Positions 31,532 through 40,312 of a DNA stretch of 64,000 nt are shown piece by piece. Both the position numbers and the translations under genes were made by a program. Where the stretch lies: assembly GCA_022870705.1 (NCBI GenBank), contig CP072107.1, forward strand, positions 866,501 through 930,500. The letters run 5' to 3'. The DNA comes from Oscillospiraceae bacterium CM (lineage in GTDB: Bacteria > Bacillota > Clostridia > Oscillospirales > Oscillospiraceae). Numbering within the stretch: the first letter of the stretch is position 1; the number at the start of each line of letters is the position of its first letter. The notes under the pieces were generated by a model. That model was not told where the DNA came from and did no database searches. It saw nothing but the letters and a program-made list of their open reading frames with translations.

Positions 31532-32062
31532 ATGTTCATTCAAGGGCTTCAAGCGGAGGAAACCGCCGTATTAAACGCCGCGTATGCTATATGTGCCGCT
31601 GCCAGAACAGCCCCGAAAGGGCGGGGGATCGACTTTATCAAGACGGCCGTCCTGACAGGCGAGGATAAAAGCGCTGTTGCCCGGGAAATGCGCCGCATCA
31701 GCTCGCTCATGCAGGTGCCCTTCCTCACACGCGATGCCGATAACGTTGACAAAAGCGGCGCCGTCGTCCTCGTCGGCGTCACGGAGGGCACGCGCGGCCT
31801 TGGCAAAATTTGCGGCCTTTGCGGGTATGAAGACTGCGTGGCCTGTAAAGATGCCCTCGGCAGCTGTGTTTACACAACGATTGACCTCGGTATTGCCATT
31901 GGCTCGGCTGTCTCGCTGGCCGCCGACCTTCGGCTCGACAACCGCGTTATGTTTTCCGTCGGAAAAGCAGCCGCCTCCCTGAAGCTTTTGGGGGACTGCG
32001 CCGTCGTCATGGGCATTCCGCTGTCCGTCTCCGGCAAATCGCCGTTTTTCGACAGGAGATAG
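31532..32062 (+). CDS. DUF2148 ferredoxin-domain protein
   Basis: A 176-aa cytosolic protein of the DUF2148 family. It has a cluster-like cysteine set ICGLCGYEDCVACKDALGSCVY in the middle and a nitroreductase-like C-terminal stretch (DLGIAIGSAVSLAADLRLDNR). Function is unknown; an iron-sulfur cluster is likely. Two adjacent ATGs occur; the second (31532) is better spaced from GGGGGAG. It is a single gene between a terminator and a palindromic repeat. Confidence 0.82.
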   Translation: MFIQGLQAEETAVLNAAYAICAAARTAPKGRGIDFIKTAVLTGEDKSAVAREMRRISSLMQVPFLTRDADNVDKSGAVVLVGVTEGTRGLGKICGLCGYEDCVACKDALGSCVYTTIDLGIAIGSAVSLAADLRLDNRVMFSVGKAAASLKLLGDCAVVMGIPLSVSGKSPFFDRR

Positions 32063-32080
32063 GGCATACATTAAAATAAT

Positions 32081-32160
32081 AAAAGATTCTTCGCCGAACG
32101 GCTCAGAATGACGGGACTCAGTTGTCATTCTGAGGGGCAATTGCCCCGAAGAATCTTTTT
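32081..32160. repeat. Palindromic REP/MITE-like repeat
   Basis: An 80-bp imperfect palindrome: AAAAGATTCTTCG (32081) pairs with CGAAGAATCTTTTT (32147), CTCAGAATGAC (32102-32112) with GTCATTCTGAG (32124-32134), and an inner GGGGCAATTGCCCC (32134-32147). The AAGATTCTTCG...TCAGAATGAC word pair recurs as dispersed hairpins in many genomes. It lies between convergent genes and could also terminate both. Confidence 0.75.
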
Positions 32161-32178
32161 GTTTTAAAGATCATTATT

Positions 32179-32949
32179 TTATACGATGACGCTGCCGGTG
32201 CCGCCATCATCACTGCCGCCCTTCAGCATTTCCAGCTGCATTTGATAGATAGACGTCATCAGTTTGCTGGACGTCTCCGAGGCGTCACCGTCACTGGCGC
32301 TCAGTGAGCCGATCATGCTCGTCAGGCTTGTGCCGTCCGCGCTGGACAGCTGCCCGCTTGAAATCATGGCGGCTAATAAGGAATAGGCGGACGTTTCCGT
32401 CACCGTGCCGCCCGTCACGCCGGTGTCGGCGGAAGATGTTGCCACCGTCCCGGCATTGAGATCGCTGCCCAGATAGCCGAGAACCTTTTTGACGTAATTT
32501 TGCGTCTCGTCGTACGGCGGGATACCGTTATATTTGGCAACGGCGCCGGGGCCCGCGTTGTAGGCGGCCACGGCCAGCGTCGTGTTGCCGCCGAAACGGC
32601 TTAAAAGCTGGCTTAAATATTTTGCGCCGCCCATAATGTTCTGTTCGGGGTCATACGCGTCCGTCACGCCGAGAGACTTGGCTGTCGATGGCATCAGCTG
32701 CATGATGCCTATTGCGCCGCAGGAGGATGTGGCCTTGGGATTATAATTGGACTCCGTTTTCGCCACAGCTTTGAGAAGACGCACAGGGACGTTATATTTC
32801 TCGGCGGCGGCTTTGAAAATCACGTCCAGATCAACGTTGCCGCTGCTCTTTTGAAGGAGGCTGGAAAAATCCGACGTAGCGGCTGCGCGGGCAGCTTTGA
32901 CCGACGCAGAGGTTGATCCGGAGCCGATGGCGCCGATTTCAGCAGACAT
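32179..32949 (-). CDS. Lytic transglycosylase (SLT domain)
   Basis: A 256-aa goose-lysozyme-like SLT enzyme cleaving peptidoglycan. The catalytic Glu is about residue 66 in VAKTESNYNPKA, followed by GAIGIMQLMPSTAKSLGV, MGGAKYLSQLLSRFGGN and AAYNAGPGAVAKYNGIPPY. No signal peptide or membrane helix is visible at the chosen start, so the export route is unclear; a Ser/Thr-rich C-terminal tail follows residue 175. The ATG at 32949 follows GGGAGGG. The enzyme type suggests spore or cell-wall remodelling, with SpoIID nearby. Confidence 0.92.
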   Translation of the reverse strand: MSAEIGAIGSGSTSASVKAARAAATSDFSSLLQKSSGNVDLDVIFKAAAEKYNVPVRLLKAVAKTESNYNPKATSSCGAIGIMQLMPSTAKSLGVTDAYDPEQNIMGGAKYLSQLLSRFGGNTTLAVAAYNAGPGAVAKYNGIPPYDETQNYVKKVLGYLGSDLNAGTVATSSADTGVTGGTVTETSAYSLLAAMISSGQLSSADGTSLTSMIGSLSASDGDASETSSKLMTSIYQMQLEMLKGGSDDGGTGSVIV

Positions 32950-33061
32950 CACAAATCCCTCCCCATACAAAACATGCAGAGCGGGGCATATAACCCGCTG
33001 CCAAAAGCTTCTTGGCAGCTTCAATATAGCATGCCGGGGGCAGACAAGCAAGATGGAATTT

Positions 33062-33096
33062 AAAGCGCTGTCATCCGCCGCTCGGATGACCGCTTT
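33062..33096. other. Hairpin upstream of the transglycosylase gene
   Basis: AAAGCG plus GTCATCCG pair with CGGATGAC plus CGCTTT, with a two-base bulge. Unassigned; it lies in the divergent region between the transglycosylase and marR genes. Confidence 0.5.
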
Positions 33097-33159
33097 ATTC
33101 TTTGGGCAAAACAGCAATATGAGCGCCGCGACGGCGCAGTCGTTTTGGCAAACGCGATA

Positions 33160-33188
33160 TAGACATCGCTTCATACGCGTGCTATAAT
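33160..33188 (+). promoter_or_regulatory. Promoter of marR-ABC operon
   Basis: TAGACA at 33160-33165, 17-nt spacer, TATAAT at 33183-33188. Confidence 0.75.
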
Positions 33189-33197
33189 ACCTAAAAG

Positions 33198-33225
33198 TAT
33201 TAGCAATTAATAATTTTAGCTAATA
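33198..33225. promoter_or_regulatory. MarR operator candidate
   Basis: TATTAGC (33198-33204) and GCTAATA (33219-33225), a perfect inverted repeat around the start of transcription and just upstream of marR. The position suits autorepression. Confidence 0.6.
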
Positions 33226-33251
33226 ATGTTACTTGAATAAGGAAGAAAGGG

Positions 33252-33713
33252 GTGACGGATTTGATGGATACCGCGCAGTTGGCAGCTGAAATGCTTTCCA
33301 AAACAGGCGAACTGATGCGAACGAGCTGGCCACGAAAGATGCATGCCTTTTTGCAGGGCGAGATGTTTATTTTGCATTTCATCTCGCATCAAAGCGGTGA
33401 CGTTTTGCCGAGTGAGCTGTCAGCGGCCATGAAAACCAGTACGGCGCGCGTGGCAATGGCGCTGAAGAGTCTCGAGGGAAAAGGTCTTATCGAACGCCGC
33501 GTTGACAAGGAGGACAGGCGGCGCGTCAAGGTGTCGATGACGCAGGCCGGGCGGGATATGATCACCTGCCAGCATGACGATATACGCCGTCGCGTCGAGC
33601 AGATTCTCAAGGTGCTTGGTGAAAAGGACACATTGGAATACCTGCGCATCGTCGGACGGATGATCGAGATATCAAAAACCGTCGCGGCGAATCAAGAAGG
33701 TTTTAACAGTTAG
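33252..33713 (+). CDS. MarR family transcriptional regulator
   Basis: A 153-aa winged-helix regulator. The recognition-helix region is LPSELSAAMKTSTARVAMALKS, and the wing is ERRVDKEDRRRVKVSMT with the family's DxRxx pattern. The start is GTG 33252 or ATG 33264; both have GA-rich ribosome sites and I cannot decide. It stands 12 bp before a heterodimeric ABC exporter and probably represses the three-gene operon through the inverted repeat at 33198-33225, responding to a toxic or drug-like ligand. Confidence 0.92.
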   Translation: MTDLMDTAQLAAEMLSKTGELMRTSWPRKMHAFLQGEMFILHFISHQSGDVLPSELSAAMKTSTARVAMALKSLEGKGLIERRVDKEDRRRVKVSMTQAGRDMITCQHDDIRRRVEQILKVLGEKDTLEYLRIVGRMIEISKTVAANQEGFNS

Positions 33714-33724
33714 GAGCACTCAGA

Positions 33725-35518
33725 ATGATAAAAATTCTCAAGCATTTTAAACCGGGAGACTGGCTTGTTGTCCTATTCAGCGTCGTGCTGCTCGCCGTGC
33801 AGACGTGGCTGGACCTCAAGCTGCCCGATTACATGACGGACATTACCAAATATGTTCAAACACCCGGCAGCCAGATGTCCGACATCTGGGCGGCCGGTGG
33901 TAAAATGATTTTGTGTACCTTGGGCAGCGTCGCGCTGTCACTCATCGTCGGCTTTTTTGCCGCCCGGGTGGCTGCCGGCTTCTCGCAGCGCATCCGCGCT
34001 AAACTTTTTCATCGTGTTGAAGACTTCTCGATGGAGGAGATTAACGGTTTTTCAACAGCCAGCCTCATCACACGCTCGACGAATGATATTACGCAGCTGC
34101 AGGTTTTTATCGCCATGGGCATGCAGGTTATCATTAAAGCGCCGATTCTCGCTGTCTGGGCCGTCGCTAAAATTTCACTCAAGAGCTGGGAGTGGACGGC
34201 GCTCACCGGCGGGGCTGTTGTGGTGCTCATTGTCATGATCGCCCTCATCATGGCGTATGCGCTGCCGCGCTTTAAGAAGATTCAATGGCTGACGGATAAC
34301 TTAAACCGCGTCACGCGCGAGAACCTGACGGGCATACGCGTCGTCAGAGCCTATAACGCCGAAAAGTATGAGGAAGCCAAGTTCGAGGTCGCCAATACCG
34401 ATATTACAACAAACAATCTGCAGGTGATGCGGGCTATGTCCATCTTCAACCCCGGTATGCGCCTGATTTTGAGCGGCCTGACGCTCGGCATCTATTGGAT
34501 TGGCGCTTTCCTGATTGAAAACGCCACCGGGACGGATTTGATGAATATCATAACGAACAAAGTGAACATTTTTGCCGATATGATCGCCTTTTCAATGTAC
34601 GCGATGATGGTGATCATGGCCTTTATGATGCTCACGATGATTTTCATCATGCTGCCGCGCGTTTCCGTCTCGGCCAAACGCATCAACGAAGTGCTTGACA
34701 CGGCGCCGAAGATTCTCGACGGTACTCGAACCGCGTCGCCGGAAGGCATATCCGGTGAGGTGGAATTTATAAACGTCAGCTTTAAGTATCCCGATGCGGA
34801 GGATTATGTTCTGCATGACATCAGCTTTAAAGCGCGCCGCGGCGAAACGGTGGCCTTCATCGGCTCTACCGGCAGCGGGAAATCAACGCTTATCAATCTC
34901 GTGCCGCGCTTTTATGATGTGACGGACGGCCAGGTGCTTGTCGATGGCGTCGATGTGCGCGAGTACACGCAGGAAGCGCTGCACAACAAGCTCGGCTATG
35001 TCCCGCAGCGGGCAGTCCTGTTCACAGGGACGGTCGCGACGAACGTCGACTACGGTGAAAACGGCAAAGAGCGCGGGACAGACGATGAGACGGCAGAGGA
35101 TATCCGTCGGGCCGTTGCCATCGCGCAGGGCGCGGAATTCGTCGATAACATGGAAGGCACATATGATGCGCACATCGCGCAAGGGGGCACAAACGTCTCC
35201 GGCGGCCAGAAGCAGCGCCTGGCGATTGCCCGCGCCGTTTTCCGCAAACCGGAAATCTACATCTTTGACGACTCGTTCTCCGCACTCGACTATAAAACGG
35301 ACCGGGTGCTGCGCTCGGCGCTTAGGAAGGAGACGGCGGGTGTCACGAGCCTCGTTGTCGCCCAGCGCATCGGCACCATCCGCGACGCCGACCGCATCAT
35401 TGTTTTAGAGGACGGTGGCATGGTTGGTATGGGCACGCATGACGAGCTGATGAAATCGTGCGAGGTTTATCAGCAAATTGCCTACTCGCAGCTTTCAAAG
35501 GAGGAACTCGGCGCATGA
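33725..35518 (+). CDS. ABC exporter subunit, degenerate catalytic site
   Basis: A 597-aa half-transporter: six membrane helices in about residues 15-325 and a nucleotide-binding domain from about 345. Walker A is GSTGSGKST near residue 380, signature VSGGQKQR, and Walker B IYIFDDSFSALD, where the catalytic Glu is replaced by Asp. This is the known pattern of the degenerate subunit of heterodimeric multidrug exporters (BmrC, LmrC, TM287). It is translationally coupled to the partner by an ATGA overlap, and lies behind marR. Confidence 0.93.
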   Translation: MIKILKHFKPGDWLVVLFSVVLLAVQTWLDLKLPDYMTDITKYVQTPGSQMSDIWAAGGKMILCTLGSVALSLIVGFFAARVAAGFSQRIRAKLFHRVEDFSMEEINGFSTASLITRSTNDITQLQVFIAMGMQVIIKAPILAVWAVAKISLKSWEWTALTGGAVVVLIVMIALIMAYALPRFKKIQWLTDNLNRVTRENLTGIRVVRAYNAEKYEEAKFEVANTDITTNNLQVMRAMSIFNPGMRLILSGLTLGIYWIGAFLIENATGTDLMNIITNKVNIFADMIAFSMYAMMVIMAFMMLTMIFIMLPRVSVSAKRINEVLDTAPKILDGTRTASPEGISGEVEFINVSFKYPDAEDYVLHDISFKARRGETVAFIGSTGSGKSTLINLVPRFYDVTDGQVLVDGVDVREYTQEALHNKLGYVPQRAVLFTGTVATNVDYGENGKERGTDDETAEDIRRAVAIAQGAEFVDNMEGTYDAHIAQGGTNVSGGQKQRLAIARAVFRKPEIYIFDDSFSALDYKTDRVLRSALRKETAGVTSLVVAQRIGTIRDADRIIVLEDGGMVGMGTHDELMKSCEVYQQIAYSQLSKEELGA

Positions 35519-37383
35519 GCAAGAACGAATACGAAATCGGACAAATGAAAAATCAGACCCGGCGCGGCGGCTTTGGCGGCGGGCACGGCCCCGGCGGCAT
35601 GGCCATGGGCGGGGAAAAAGCGAAGGATTTCAAGAAATCCTGGGGAAAGCTGCTGCAATACAGCCGCCAATACACCGTCGCCATGATCGTCGCCGTGATT
35701 TGCGCCGTCGGTGGCTCCATCGCGTCGCTTTTGGGCCCTGATAAACTCCGCGACATCACCAACATCATTACGGATGGGCTCGCAGGGATCATGACGGGCG
35801 CGCACATCGACCTGAATAAAATCACCGATATCTGTGTTCTGCTTGTGATCCTATATGCCGGCGGCTTCGTTCTGATCTTCATCCAAGGCTGGATCATGGC
35901 AACCGTCACGCAGCGCCTCACGAAAAGCATGCGGCGCGACATCTCGGAGAAGATCAATAAGCTCCCGCTGCGGTATTTTGACAACACGACTGTCGGCAAT
36001 ATCTTAAGCCGCGTGACAAACGATATCGATACGCTCGGCCAGTCGTTAAACCAGAGCCTCGGTCTGCTGATCACCTCCGTCACGTTGATTCTAGGTGCCA
36101 TTGTCTTGATGCTTGCCACAAACGTCCTCATGGCGCTTACCGCCATCGGGGCAACGCTCATAGGCTTTGTCGCCATGAGCCTCATCCTCAAATCTTCGCA
36201 GAAATATTTTTCGCGCAACCAGAAGCACCTCGGCGACATTAACGGCCACATCGAAGAAATTTACGCCGGGCACAACATCGTCAAGGCTTTTAACGGCGAA
36301 AAGGAAGCGCAGCGTAAGTTTGATGAGATCAATGGGAAGCTATACGCCTCCAACTGGAAATCGCAGTTTTTCTCCGGACTCATGATGCCGCTCATGAGCT
36401 TCATCGGCAACTTCGGCTATGTCGCCGTCTGCGTCGTTGGCGCGGTGCTGGCCAAGAATGGATCGATCGAATTTGGCGTCATCGTCGCTTTCATGATCTA
36501 TATCCGCCTGTTCACGCAGCCGCTGGCTCAGATTGCCCAGGCCGCGACGACGCTGCAGTCTACGGCGGCCGCCAGCGAGCGCGTCTTTGAATTCCTTGAG
36601 GAGGAAGAACTGCCGGACGAAATGGGCAAAACGGAAACGCTTACCAACATCCGTGGCGATGTGGCGTTTGACCATGTTCACTTTGGCTACAACCCGGACA
36701 AAACAATTATTAATAACTTCTCAGCCGACATCAAGGCCGGTCAGAAGGTCGCCATCGTCGGGCCGACGGGCGCCGGTAAAACAACGCTTGTCAACCTCCT
36801 CATGCGCTTTTATGAGACGGACAGCGGCGATATCCTTGTTGACGGCGTCCCCATCAAAAATCTGCGGCGTGAAAATGTCCATGATCTTTTCTGCATGGTT
36901 TTGCAGGACACATGGCTGTTTGAGGGCACAATCCGGGAGAACATCGTCTATTCGAAGACGGGCGTCAGTGACGACACGGTCAAAGCGGCCTGCAAAGCCG
37001 TCGGCCTGCACCACTTCATCCGAACACTGCCGAACGGGTACGACACGGTGCTCGGCGACAACGCCAATCTCTCCGCCGGTCAAAAACAGCTTCTCACCAT
37101 CGCGCGCGCCATGATCGAAAACGCGCCGCTGCTCATTCTGGACGAGGCAACGAGCTCCGTTGACACACGCACCGAGGTTCTTGTCCAAAAGGCAATGGAT
37201 GAACTCATGAAGGGGCGGACGTCCTTTGTCATTGCCCACCGGCTCTCAACGATCAAAAACGCCGATATCATACTTGTCATGCGTGACGGCGATATCGTCG
37301 AAAGCGGCAGCCACGCCGAGCTTCTGGCGCTGGGCGGCTTCTACGCCGAACTTTACAACAGCCAGTTCGAGCAGGCCTCGTAA
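35515..37383 (+). CDS. ABC exporter subunit, canonical Walker B
   Basis: A 622-aa half-transporter, partner of the preceding gene. A Gly/Met-rich N-terminus (RRGGFGGGHGPGGMAMGGEK) leads to six membrane helices and a nucleotide-binding domain with Walker A GPTGAGKTT near residue 415 and Walker B LLILDEATSSVD with the catalytic Glu. Its signature reads LSAGQKQ rather than LSGGQ; paired with the Asp of the other subunit, this makes one degenerate site. Start ATG 35515 has AAGGAGG upstream and overlaps the previous stop. Likely a multidrug or lipid/peptide exporter. Confidence 0.93.
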   Translation: MSKNEYEIGQMKNQTRRGGFGGGHGPGGMAMGGEKAKDFKKSWGKLLQYSRQYTVAMIVAVICAVGGSIASLLGPDKLRDITNIITDGLAGIMTGAHIDLNKITDICVLLVILYAGGFVLIFIQGWIMATVTQRLTKSMRRDISEKINKLPLRYFDNTTVGNILSRVTNDIDTLGQSLNQSLGLLITSVTLILGAIVLMLATNVLMALTAIGATLIGFVAMSLILKSSQKYFSRNQKHLGDINGHIEEIYAGHNIVKAFNGEKEAQRKFDEINGKLYASNWKSQFFSGLMMPLMSFIGNFGYVAVCVVGAVLAKNGSIEFGVIVAFMIYIRLFTQPLAQIAQAATTLQSTAAASERVFEFLEEEELPDEMGKTETLTNIRGDVAFDHVHFGYNPDKTIINNFSADIKAGQKVAIVGPTGAGKTTLVNLLMRFYETDSGDILVDGVPIKNLRRENVHDLFCMVLQDTWLFEGTIRENIVYSKTGVSDDTVKAACKAVGLHHFIRTLPNGYDTVLGDNANLSAGQKQLLTIARAMIENAPLLILDEATSSVDTRTEVLVQKAMDELMKGRTSFVIAHRLSTIKNADIILVMRDGDIVESGSHAELLALGGFYAELYNSQFEQAS

Positions 37384-37401
37384 CGGATGCTTACTTGAAT
37401 G

Positions 37402-37433
37402 AAAACCCTCCGCGCTTTGCAGCGGAGGGTTTT
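37402..37433. terminator. Terminator after ABC exporter operon
   Basis: AAAACCCTCCGC (37402-37413) pairs with GCGGAGGGTTTT (37422-37433). Confidence 0.9.
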
Positions 37434-37516
37434 CGTTATTGTTGGCAAATGAAGTGCCGACTTTTTGACATGACAGGGAGTATCTCGTTAATGTATAGAC
37501 AAACACGCGGCTATAT

Positions 37517-37529
37517 GTGATAAAGTCAC
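37517..37529. promoter_or_regulatory. GTGAT-N3-GTCAC motif upstream of the fusion oxidoreductase
   Basis: GTGATAAAGTCAC, a near-palindrome like the one at 17066-17078, about 57 bp before the ATG at 37586. A TTGACA (37465-37470) lies upstream without a convincing -10. Confidence 0.4.
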
Positions 37530-37585
37530 GGTTAAATGTGAATAACAGAATAAAATAAGACCATGAACATAAGGAGGGCTTCATT

Positions 37586-40045
37586 ATGGGTAAAAAAGTC
37601 GTTATTGTCGGCGGCGTTGCGGGCGGTGCCAGCTGTGCCGCGCGTTTGCGGCGTCTTGATGAAAGCGCGGAAATCATTGTTTTTGAACGCGGCGAGTATA
37701 TCTCCTATGCAAACTGCGGGCTGCCGTATCACGTCGGTGACGTCATCAAGCAGAGAAGCGCTCTTTTGCTGCAGACGCCGGTAGCGATGCGCGCCAAGTT
37801 TAACGTCGATGTGCGTGTCAAACAGGAAGTGACGGCCATTGATCGCACGGCGAAAACCGTCACGGTCAAGAAAGCCGACAGCGGTGAAACATACACAGAA
37901 AGCTATGACACGCTCGTCCTCTCGACGGGTTCGTCGCCGCTGCGCCCGCCGATTCCGGGCATTGACTCCAAACGCATCATGACGCTGTGGACGGTGCCGG
38001 ATACCGACAAAATTCGCAGCTTCATCAAGGAGCAAAACGTCAAGAGCGCCGTCGTTATCGGGGGCGGGTTCATCGGACTTGAGATGGCTGAGAACCTCCA
38101 TCACGCGGGTGTTGCGGTTTCTATTGTTGAAATGCTCGATCAGGTTATGGCGCCGATTGATTTTGAGATGGCGCAGCTTCTCCATGAGCATATGACGCAG
38201 CAGGGCGTTGACCTGCGCCTTGGGGACGGTGTTGATTCCTTTAAAGACGAGGGGTCGAGCGTCACTGTGTCGCTCAAAAGCGGCGCGCAGATCAAAACAG
38301 AGCTCGTTATCCTCTCCATCGGCGTGCGCCCGAATGGCGAAATAGCAAAGGCGGCGGGCCTTGAGATGAATGCCCGCGGCGGCATCATCGTCAGCGACAC
38401 GCTCGTCACGTCCGACCCCAGTATTTATGCCGTCGGCGACGTCATCGAGGTTGAGGACTTCATTGACAAGAGCCGCACGATGATCCCGCTGGCCGGCCCG
38501 GCCAACAAGCAAGGCCGCATTGCCGCCAATAACATCGCCGGCGCGTCGGAGCGTTACGAAGGCACGCAGGGCACGTCGGTTGCGAAGGTCTTTGACCTGA
38601 CGGCCGCCTCGACTGGCGCGAATGAAAAAACGCTCGTCAAAAAAGGCCTTGTGAAGGGCAAGGATTTTACATCGGTCATCATCATGCAGAATTCCCACGC
38701 GTCGTACTATCCAGGCTCCATGCCGATGACGATTAAGCTCATCTTCTCGATGGACGGCAAGAAAATATACGGCGCACAGATCGTCGGCGGCGACCTTGTC
38801 GACAAGCGCATCGACACGATTGCCGTCACCATTCGCCTCGGCGGCGGCGTCGAAGCCCTTAAAACGCTGGAACTGGCTTACGCGCCCCCGTATTCCTCGG
38901 CAAAGGACCCTGTCAACATGGCCGGTTTCGTTGCGGAAAACGTTTTGACAGGCAAGGCCGTCTTCTCCGAGTGGGATATTGATGTCACGAAAAATAATAT
39001 CGTTGCGCTCGACGTGCGCGAACCAGTCGAAATTGAGGCTTTCGCCCTGCCGTCTTATAAAAATATTCCGCTCGGCCAGCTGCGCGGGAGACTTGGTGAA
39101 CTCGATAAAAACAGTGATATCGTCGTCTTCTGCGCCATCAGCGTCCGCGGGTATAACGCCGCGCGTATTCTGATGAACAACGGCTTTAAAAACGTCCGCA
39201 TTTATCCGGCAGGCGCGCGCTTTTTCCGCTCGATGCACTATAAAGATTACACCTGTGAGGTTGAGGCGCTGCCAAAGCCCGTTTCCGACAGCGGCCACGT
39301 CGCCATTCCGGAGATCAAGGCGCGCATGCAGCTCGACTGCAGCGGCATGCAGTGCCCCGGCCCGATTTTAAAGGTCTTTGAGACGATGAAAGACATGAAG
39401 GACGGTGACGTTGTTCAGGTCTCCGCCTCCGACCCCGGCTTCGCCCGCGATATCGTGGCTTGGACGCGCCGAACAGGCAATACGCTCCTGACGAACGAAA
39501 AACAGGGTAATGATTACGTCGCGCTCTTGCAAAAGGGCGGCGGGCTCAAGCCGACATCGGCCGTCGCCGGTGAAAATAACAACAAAACAATTATCGTCTT
39601 CTCCGGCGATCTCGACAAAGTTCTGGCCTCCTTTATCATCGCCAACGGCGCGGCGGCGATGGGGCGGCACGTCACCATGTTCTTCACCTTCTGGGGGCTG
39701 AATGCGTTACGGAAGAATAGCAAGGTCAAGGTCCAAAAGTCTTTCATCGAAGCGATGTTCGGCGGCATGATGCCGCGCGGCTCCGGCAAGCTCAAGCTGT
39801 CCAAGATGAATATGGGCGGCATGGGCACAGCCATGATGAAAATGGTGATGCGCCAGAAAAATGTCGATTCATTGGAGACCCTCATAAAAAAAGCCATGGA
39901 CAACGGCGTCAAGATTATCGCCTGCACCATGAGCATGGACGTGATGGGCATTCAGAAAGAAGAGCTCATGGACGGCATTGATTACGCGGGCGTCGGCACC
40001 TATCTCGGCGACGCGGAAGAATCTAACGTCAACCTGTTCATTTAA
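37586..40045 (+). CDS. CoA-disulfide-reductase-like fusion: FAD reductase, rhodanese, TusA, DsrE
   Basis: An 819-aa four-part protein. Residues 1-450: FAD/NAD(P)H disulfide reductase with the FAD motif VVIVGGVAGGASCAARLRR, the single redox cysteine in SYANCGLPYHVG (Cys44) typical of CoA-disulfide/persulfide reductases, and a second Rossmann fold VVIGGGFIGLEMAENL. Residues 465-560: rhodanese domain, DVREPVE and catalytic-loop Cys516 (FCAISVRGYNAA). Residues 580-655: TusA-like (LDCSGMQCPGP). Residues 665-819: DsrE2-like (IIVFSGDLDKVLASFIIANG). It probably reduces persulfides or polysulfides and relays sulfane sulfur between domains. It is monocistronic, ended by a UUCG-loop terminator. Confidence 0.93.
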   Translation: MGKKVVIVGGVAGGASCAARLRRLDESAEIIVFERGEYISYANCGLPYHVGDVIKQRSALLLQTPVAMRAKFNVDVRVKQEVTAIDRTAKTVTVKKADSGETYTESYDTLVLSTGSSPLRPPIPGIDSKRIMTLWTVPDTDKIRSFIKEQNVKSAVVIGGGFIGLEMAENLHHAGVAVSIVEMLDQVMAPIDFEMAQLLHEHMTQQGVDLRLGDGVDSFKDEGSSVTVSLKSGAQIKTELVILSIGVRPNGEIAKAAGLEMNARGGIIVSDTLVTSDPSIYAVGDVIEVEDFIDKSRTMIPLAGPANKQGRIAANNIAGASERYEGTQGTSVAKVFDLTAASTGANEKTLVKKGLVKGKDFTSVIIMQNSHASYYPGSMPMTIKLIFSMDGKKIYGAQIVGGDLVDKRIDTIAVTIRLGGGVEALKTLELAYAPPYSSAKDPVNMAGFVAENVLTGKAVFSEWDIDVTKNNIVALDVREPVEIEAFALPSYKNIPLGQLRGRLGELDKNSDIVVFCAISVRGYNAARILMNNGFKNVRIYPAGARFFRSMHYKDYTCEVEALPKPVSDSGHVAIPEIKARMQLDCSGMQCPGPILKVFETMKDMKDGDVVQVSASDPGFARDIVAWTRRTGNTLLTNEKQGNDYVALLQKGGGLKPTSAVAGENNNKTIIVFSGDLDKVLASFIIANGAAAMGRHVTMFFTFWGLNALRKNSKVKVQKSFIEAMFGGMMPRGSGKLKLSKMNMGGMGTAMMKMVMRQKNVDSLETLIKKAMDNGVKIIACTMSMDVMGIQKEELMDGIDYAGVGTYLGDAEESNVNLFI

Positions 40046-40069
40046 ACCATTATCAGCAGTTTTATAGTG

Positions 40070-40107
40070 ACAAGGCCTCATGCTTCGGCATGGGGCCTTG
40101 TTGTTTT
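40070..40107 (+). terminator. Terminator of fusion oxidoreductase gene
   Basis: ACAAGGCCTCATGC (40070-40083), loop TTCG, GCATGGGGCCTTGT (40088-40101), then T-rich. Confidence 0.9.
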
Positions 40108-40142
40108 ATTGGCCCATCACGCATAGCCTGTCCTGTGGTAAT

Positions 40143-40162
40143 TTGTGATAGAAATGTGATAA
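40143..40162. promoter_or_regulatory. Hydrogenase upstream motif, copy 1
   Basis: TTGTGATAGAAATGTGATAA: two TGTGATA half-sites 11 bp apart. Its reverse complement matches copy 2 at 40226-40245 in 16 of 20 bases. Confidence 0.45.
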
Positions 40163-40225
40163 GACGGGAACCTGCCGCCCGGATGCCGGAAAATTAACCA
40201 AAAATTAAAATTAAAAAAGGGTGAA

Positions 40226-40245
40226 TTATCATCATTTTATCACAA
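40226..40245. promoter_or_regulatory. Hydrogenase upstream motif, copy 2
   Basis: TTATCATCATTTTATCACAA, an inverted near-copy of 40143-40162, about 70 bp upstream of the first hydrogenase gene. I see no convincing promoter hexamers in this gap. Confidence 0.45.
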
Positions 40246-40312
40246 GTTTTTGTTACGCTTATGGCATCCGAAAGTGTGCCCACCCCATTTATCTTATAAG
40301 GAGGTCTGATAC

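Noticed and set aside
37532-39298. 588-codon open frame on the minus strand
   Set aside because: It lies wholly antisense to the 819-aa oxidoreductase, whose domains are clear; the frame is an effect of GC-rich codon bias.
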